From positions 5,428,501-5,492,500 of the forward strand of contig NZ_CP108494.1 in NCBI RefSeq assembly GCF_041435435.1: a DNA stretch of 64,000 bases, read 5' to 3'. A program made the position numbers and the translations under genes. Source of the DNA: Streptomyces sp. NBC_01241 (GTDB lineage: Bacteria > Actinomycetota > Actinomycetes > Streptomycetales > Streptomycetaceae). Numbering within the stretch: position 1 is the first letter of the stretch; each line of letters starts with the position of its first letter. Shown here one piece after another: positions 60,626 to 64,000 of this stretch. Below the pieces are notes generated by a model. That model saw nothing but the letters and a program-made list of their open reading frames with translations, searched no databases and had not been told where the DNA came from.

Positions 60626-60729
60626 GGCCCAGACGGTAGCGCCCGGTGAAGGCCGCTGGGTCCGAAACGTTCCGCAGTGGGCCCCAGGACCCATGACCCC
60701 GTACCCGGGGCACGTCTAGGGTCGGCTCC

Positions 60730-61542
60730 GTGTACGCCATGCTGACAGTGCTCGCCGCACTCTGGGGCGCAGCGGCCGGACTGCTGGTCCCGCGCGCCGC
60801 CTACCGGTTCTCCGTCGAACCGGAGGACGACTGGCGGGACACCTGCCCGGCGGGCCACGCCCTGACCGGGGCCGCCCGCGGCTGGCTCGGCTCCACCCGA
60901 TGCGCCGGGTGCGCGGCGGCGGTGCCGGTACGCGTCCCCGCGGGCGACGAGCCGGGAGGCCGGAGCGAGGCCGGTGAAGCCACCGCCCGGCCCGCGGCGC
61001 GGTACGCCCCCGGCGTCCTCGCCCCTGTCGTCACCGCCCTCGCCTGCGCCGCCCTCGCAGCGGCCACCGGTCTGCGCCCCGAACTCGCGGTGTGGCTGCT
61101 GCTGGCTCCCGTGGGCGTACTCCTCGCGACGATCGACCGCCGCGTCCACCGCCTGCCGGACCGGCTGACCCTGCCCGCCGCCGCGGCGGGCGTCGTGCTC
61201 CTGGGCGTCGTGGCGCTGCTCCCGGAGCACGGCGGATCCTGGCTGTCCGCCCTGCTCGGCGGAGCGGCCCTGGGCGCCTTCTACTGCCTGCTCTTCCTCA
61301 TCAACCCAGGCGGAATGGGCTTCGGAGACGTCAAGCTCGCCCTGTCGCTGGGTGTGGCCCTCGGCTGGTACGGCTGGGCCGTGGTGTTCGCCGGAGGGTT
61401 CGCCGGGTTCCTGCTCGGTGCGGTGTACGGGTTCGGGCTGATGGTCCTGAAACGGGCCGGGCGCAAGACCGGCATCCCGTTCGGCCCGTTCATGATCACG
61501 GGTGCGTTGCTGGGCATACTGCTCGGCGGCCTGTCCGCCTGA
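60730..61542 (+). CDS. Type IV prepilin peptidase (A24 family)
   Basis: 270 aa from GTG 60730. The two catalytic Asp residues are in TIDRRVHRLPD (Asp136) and GMGFGD (Asp200). An N-terminal soluble loop has Cys39, Cys58 and Cys61, a partial zinc-type arrangement. It has about seven helices. It should cleave after the Gly of prepilin motifs, so it is the candidate processing enzyme for the Flp and TadE-like proteins of the Tad locus 49 kb away, which has no peptidase of its own, and for the protein at 53349-55346. Confidence 0.93.
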   Translation: MYAMLTVLAALWGAAAGLLVPRAAYRFSVEPEDDWRDTCPAGHALTGAARGWLGSTRCAGCAAAVPVRVPAGDEPGGRSEAGEATARPAARYAPGVLAPVVTALACAALAAATGLRPELAVWLLLAPVGVLLATIDRRVHRLPDRLTLPAAAAGVVLLGVVALLPEHGGSWLSALLGGAALGAFYCLLFLINPGGMGFGDVKLALSLGVALGWYGWAVVFAGGFAGFLLGAVYGFGLMVLKRAGRKTGIPFGPFMITGALLGILLGGLSA

Positions 61543-61657
61543 CCGGCCCCCGCCAGGAGAACGGGGCCCGCCCGACGACCACCCGAGAAACGGGCCCGCC
61601 CGGCCGTCGCCCGTATTGAGGTCGCGCGGGCCACCGCCCCGCTGACACCCTGTCCGT

Positions 61658-62446
61658 ATGTCCGCAACACCCGCCGAAGCGGCAGAACACGCACGATTCG
61701 ACGCCCTCGTCGAGGAGGCCGCCACCGTCTCCGTCGACGGCTGGGACTTCTCCTGGCTCGACGGCCGGGCCACCGAACAGCGCCCGTCCTGGGGCTATGC
61801 CCGCGCCATGGCGGACCGGATGGCACGGGCGAGGGCCGCGCTCGACATCCAGACCGGCGGAGGCGAGGTCCTCGCCTCCGTACCGAAGCTCCCGCGGCTC
61901 ACCGTCGCCACCGAGTCCTGGCCGCCGAACATCGCCCGCGCCACCGCCCTTCTGCACCCGCTCGGCGCGGCCGTGGTCGCCGATGCGGACGAACCGCCGC
62001 TGCCGTTCGGCGACCACGCCTTCGACCTGGTCGTCAGCCGGCATCCGGTGACCACCTGGTGGGCGGAGATCGCGCGGGTGCTCACCCCCAGGGGCACGTA
62101 CTTCTCGCAACAGGTCGGCCCGGCCAGTGTGTTCGAACTCGTCGAGTACTTCCTCGGCCCGCAGCCGCCCGAGACGCGCGGCGCCCGCGACCCGGAGCGG
62201 GCCCGGTCCGAAGCCGAGGCGGCCGGGCTCGACGTCGTCGATCTGCGGATGGAGACGCTGCGCACCGAGTTCTTCGACATCGGCGCCGTCGTCTACTTCC
62301 TGCGGAAGGTGATCTGGATGGTGCCGGGCTTCACCGTCGAGGAGTACCGGCCGCGACTGGCCGAACTGCACCACCGGATCGAGACCGAGGGGCCGTTCGT
62401 CGCCCACACCACCCGATTCCTGATCGAGGCCCGCAAACCGGAGTAG
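61658..62446 (+). CDS. SAM-dependent methyltransferase
   Basis: 262 aa. Class I fold with a reduced glycine motif (LDIQTGGGEVLASVP), post-I ATESWPPNIARA, acidic LPFGDHAFDLVVSRHPV and the final FLIEARKP. It is common in actinobacteria, with unknown substrate. A small hairpin, AAGGGT-GCG-ACCCTT (62470-62484), follows. Confidence 0.88.
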   Translation: MSATPAEAAEHARFDALVEEAATVSVDGWDFSWLDGRATEQRPSWGYARAMADRMARARAALDIQTGGGEVLASVPKLPRLTVATESWPPNIARATALLHPLGAAVVADADEPPLPFGDHAFDLVVSRHPVTTWWAEIARVLTPRGTYFSQQVGPASVFELVEYFLGPQPPETRGARDPERARSEAEAAGLDVVDLRMETLRTEFFDIGAVVYFLRKVIWMVPGFTVEEYRPRLAELHHRIETEGPFVAHTTRFLIEARKPE

Positions 62447-62513
62447 GCCGCGCCCCCTGCTTCCGCCCGAAGGGTGCGACCCTTGGCGGTGAGCGCACGG
62501 GAGGGAACCGGCC

Positions 62514-62972
62514 ATGTGGGTGGGGAACGAAGACGAGGCACCGCGTGTTCCGGAGCAGGGCAGTGCCGACTGGCTCAGAGGCGCACGGATCGTCGGAGTG
62601 CTCGGCGTCTTCTACCGGCCGGAAGGGCGGATGGGGGAGCCGGAGGCGGTCGAATTCCTGCTGGCCGACGGCCAGTCGCTGCTCCTGACCTGTGCCTCCG
62701 ACGGAACCCTGCATGTCGGCCCCGGCGCCTGGCCCCGGCTGCCCGGCTGGTGCGTACCGTCGGGACAGTGGGAGTTCGCCGCCGTGCCGAACCTGCCGCA
62801 GCCCCCCGACGGCGGCTGGACCGTCACCCGCACCGAGGAGCGCGGGAACGGGCGGGGCGAGGTGTACGAGGCCGTCATCCGCTGCGAGGGCGGACGCTTC
62901 GTGGTCGCCGGCGGCGACACCGTGGCCATCCGCTTCACCCGCGGCCACCGGGGCACCCCGGCGCCCGCGTGA
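62514..62972 (+). CDS. Hypothetical protein
   Basis: 152 aa from ATG 62514 with GGGAGGG upstream. Beta-rich soluble protein (EFLLADGQSLLLTCASDG, then GGRFVVAGGDTVAIRF). Function not recognised. Confidence 0.78.
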   Translation: MWVGNEDEAPRVPEQGSADWLRGARIVGVLGVFYRPEGRMGEPEAVEFLLADGQSLLLTCASDGTLHVGPGAWPRLPGWCVPSGQWEFAAVPNLPQPPDGGWTVTRTEERGNGRGEVYEAVIRCEGGRFVVAGGDTVAIRFTRGHRGTPAPA

Positions 62973-63030
62973 GCGTTCGCCCGGCCCGGGGCACGGTCGG
63001 GTCGCGATTCGGGCCGTCATCATTCTCTGT

Positions 63031-63056
63031 CCGACCGGCTGCGTGAAGCCGGTCGG
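63031..63056 (+). terminator. Terminator hairpin
   Basis: CCGACCGGCT (63031-63040) and AGCCGGTCGG (63047-63056) form a perfect 10-bp stem with a 6-nt loop, 58 bp after the preceding stop. Confidence 0.85.
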
Positions 63057-63178
63057 CGGCCACGGGGACGCCAACCGGAGAGCCGTGCTCGCACCGCAGT
63101 CCGATGAATCCGGAGAGTAATTGTGGAGTGGCGTGGCACGCAGCATCACTTACGAAGGGTTATGGTGGAACCCCCCCT

Positions 63179-63221
63179 CGGGCCGGTCCGTATCCCCCCC
63201 CACGGACCGGCCCGTTTTTTT
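63179..63221 (+). terminator. Classical T-tract terminator
   Basis: CGGGCCGGTCCGT (63179-63191) and ACGGACCGGCCCG (63202-63214) form a perfect 13-bp stem followed by seven T. A second strong terminator only about 120 bp after the previous one raises the possibility of a short RNA transcribed in between (63057-63221), but I see no clear promoter. Confidence 0.92.
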
Positions 63222-63264
63222 GTGCCCAGGTTCTGTGCCCAGGCGCCCCGGCCCACATGAGGCC

Positions 63265-63471
63265 GCAGCACCGGCCACGCACCCGCCGCAGCACCGGCCA
63301 CGCACCCGGCCCCCGTACCGGTACGCATCCGTCCCCCGTCCCGGCCACGCACCCGGCCCCGTCCCGGCTACGCATCCGTCCCCCGTCCCGGCCACGCACC
63401 CGGCCCCCGTACCGGTACGCATCCGTCCCCCGTACGGGCCGCGCGCCGGCCCCCGTTCCGGCTCCGCGCGG
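63265..63471. repeat. 23-bp tandem repeat array, nine units
   Basis: Units of 22-24 bp with the frame CCCCCGT-N-CCGG...ACGCA-N-CCG. Two identical copies of CCCCCGTACCGGTACGCATC (63310, 63404) and two of CCCCCGTCCCGGCCACGCAC (63333, 63380) alternate, giving a higher-order period of about 46-47 bp. It lies between the T-tract terminator and the convergent reductase gene. Confidence 0.88.
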
Positions 63472-63494
63472 TCGGCCCTCCCCCGTCGGCCCCG

Positions 63495-64000
63495 TCAGCC
63501 CCGTCCGGCCCAGATGTTGGTGCCCGCGGTGTCCACGGCGAAGTCGTCGATCTCCTTCAACTCCTCGGCGGACAGCGGCGGTCCGGCGAACGCCGCGACG
63601 TTCTCCTCCAGCTGCTTCACGCTCGAAGCGCCGATCAGCGCAGAGGTCATACGGCTGTCCCGCAGCACCCAGTTCAGCGCCAGCTGGGCGAGCGACTGAC
63701 CGCGCCGCCGGGCGATGTCGTTCAGCCCGTTCAGCCGGCGGAGCACCTCGTCGGAGAGCAGGCCCGGGTCCAGGGACTTGCCCTGGGTGGCGCGCGAACC
63801 CTCCGGGATGCCCGTCAGGTACTTGTTCGTGAGCAGGCCCTGCGCGAGCGGCACGAAGGAGATGCAGCCCATGCCGGCCGTCTCCAGGGTGTCGAGCAGA
63901 CCGTCGTCCTCGATCCAGCGGTTGATCATCGAGTAGGACGGCTGATGGATCAGGGCCGGCACACCCATCTCCTTGAGCAGCCGGGCCGCCTCCGCGGTCT
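63495..64000 (-). CDS. Aldo/keto reductase, YghZ/L-glyceraldehyde-3-phosphate reductase type, 3' part
   Basis: The last 167 codons; the start lies beyond the window. HQPSYSMINRW, FVPLAQGLLTNKYL and the late LIGASSVKQLEENVAA closely follow YghZ/Gpr of E. coli, an NADPH-dependent aldo/keto reductase. The catalytic Asp, Tyr, Lys and His residues are outside the visible part. Confidence 0.92.
   Translation of the reverse strand, partial: TAEAARLLKEMGVPALIHQPSYSMINRWIEDDGLLDTLETAGMGCISFVPLAQGLLTNKYLTGIPEGSRATQGKSLDPGLLSDEVLRRLNGLNDIARRRGQSLAQLALNWVLRDSRMTSALIGASSVKQLEENVAAFAGPPLSAEELKEIDDFAVDTAGTNIWAGRG

Noticed and set aside
63146..63422. Minus-strand repeat-encoded proteins rich in Gly, Thr and Arg
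   Set aside because: They only translate the tandem array and terminator; three frames look equally open.
63265..63471. CRISPR array
   Set aside because: Repeats are directly contiguous without unique spacers and no cas genes are present.
1..64000. tRNA or rRNA genes
   Set aside because: I saw no cloverleaf with a TTCGA-type arm or rRNA-like stretch on either strand while reading; a covariance search would be needed to exclude them fully.

Overview
The window looks like a Streptomyces chromosome segment. G+C is very high and third codon positions are mostly G or C. GTG starts are common, GGAGG-type ribosome binding sites are frequent, and many genes overlap by ATGA or GTGA. Family content also fits: a DasR-type operator, XRE/DUF5753 plus DUF397 plus AbaA-like ATPase loci, a Tad (Flp) pilus locus and a phosphonate biosynthetic cluster.

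Layout. (1) 1-1164: 5' part of a secreted chitinase-like gene (minus) with a DasR-type operator in its promoter. (2) 1685-13718: a complete Tad pilus locus (CpaB, TadZ/CpaE, two TadE-like proteins, TadA, TadB, TadC, Flp pilin, TadG-like) with a built-in two-component system, a lipoprotein and an OmpA-domain protein. A candidate prepilin peptidase lies at 60730-61542, and a 665-aa membrane protein with an internal Flp-like processing motif lies at 53349-55346. (3) 13720-26700: an accessory, partly decayed region. It holds two RibD/DHFR-like reductases, a ribbon-helix-helix/PIN toxin-antitoxin pair, a WhiJ/AbaA-type regulatory set, recombinase debris, four 17-bp direct repeats that bracket single-gene modules, a Ser/Thr kinase fused to an MFS exporter, two separated fragments of a second AbaA-like ATPase gene, and a tandem pair of paralogous unknown proteins. 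(4) 26728-32494: an ABC uptake operon of the 2-aminoethylphosphonate/polyamine/iron type with a HAD phosphatase and a divergent GntR gene broken by an in-frame TGA. (5) 32673-36739: an XRE-cupin regulator divergent from an NCS1 permease, amidase and nitrilase operon. (6) 37118-38588: an F420-type oxidoreductase and a DinB protein. (7) 38749-51074: a 12-gene minus-strand operon starting with phosphoenolpyruvate mutase, followed by a flavin monooxygenase, a phosphonomethylmalate-synthase-like enzyme, a two-subunit aconitase-like isomerase, a methyltransferase, a GNAT, two ATP-grasp ligases, an MFS exporter, an unknown protein and a third ATP-grasp ligase. (8) 51562-64000: mostly ordinary genes, including an ADH/APC-permease operon with an XRE-cupin regulator, a mannosyltransferase-like membrane protein, DUF192, a methyltransferase, a strong T-tract terminator, a 23-bp tandem repeat and an aldo/keto reductase that leaves the window.

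The most interesting system is the phosphonate operon. PepM should make phosphonopyruvate and the DRE-TIM synthase should condense it with acetyl-CoA. The aconitase-like pair should then dehydrate or isomerise the product and the flavin enzyme should hydroxylate it, giving a pantaphos-like core. Three different ATP-grasp ligases, a methyltransferase, a GNAT and an exporter suggest an amide-linked, methylated or acetylated product that I cannot name. Function calls come from reading the translations; no database search was run.
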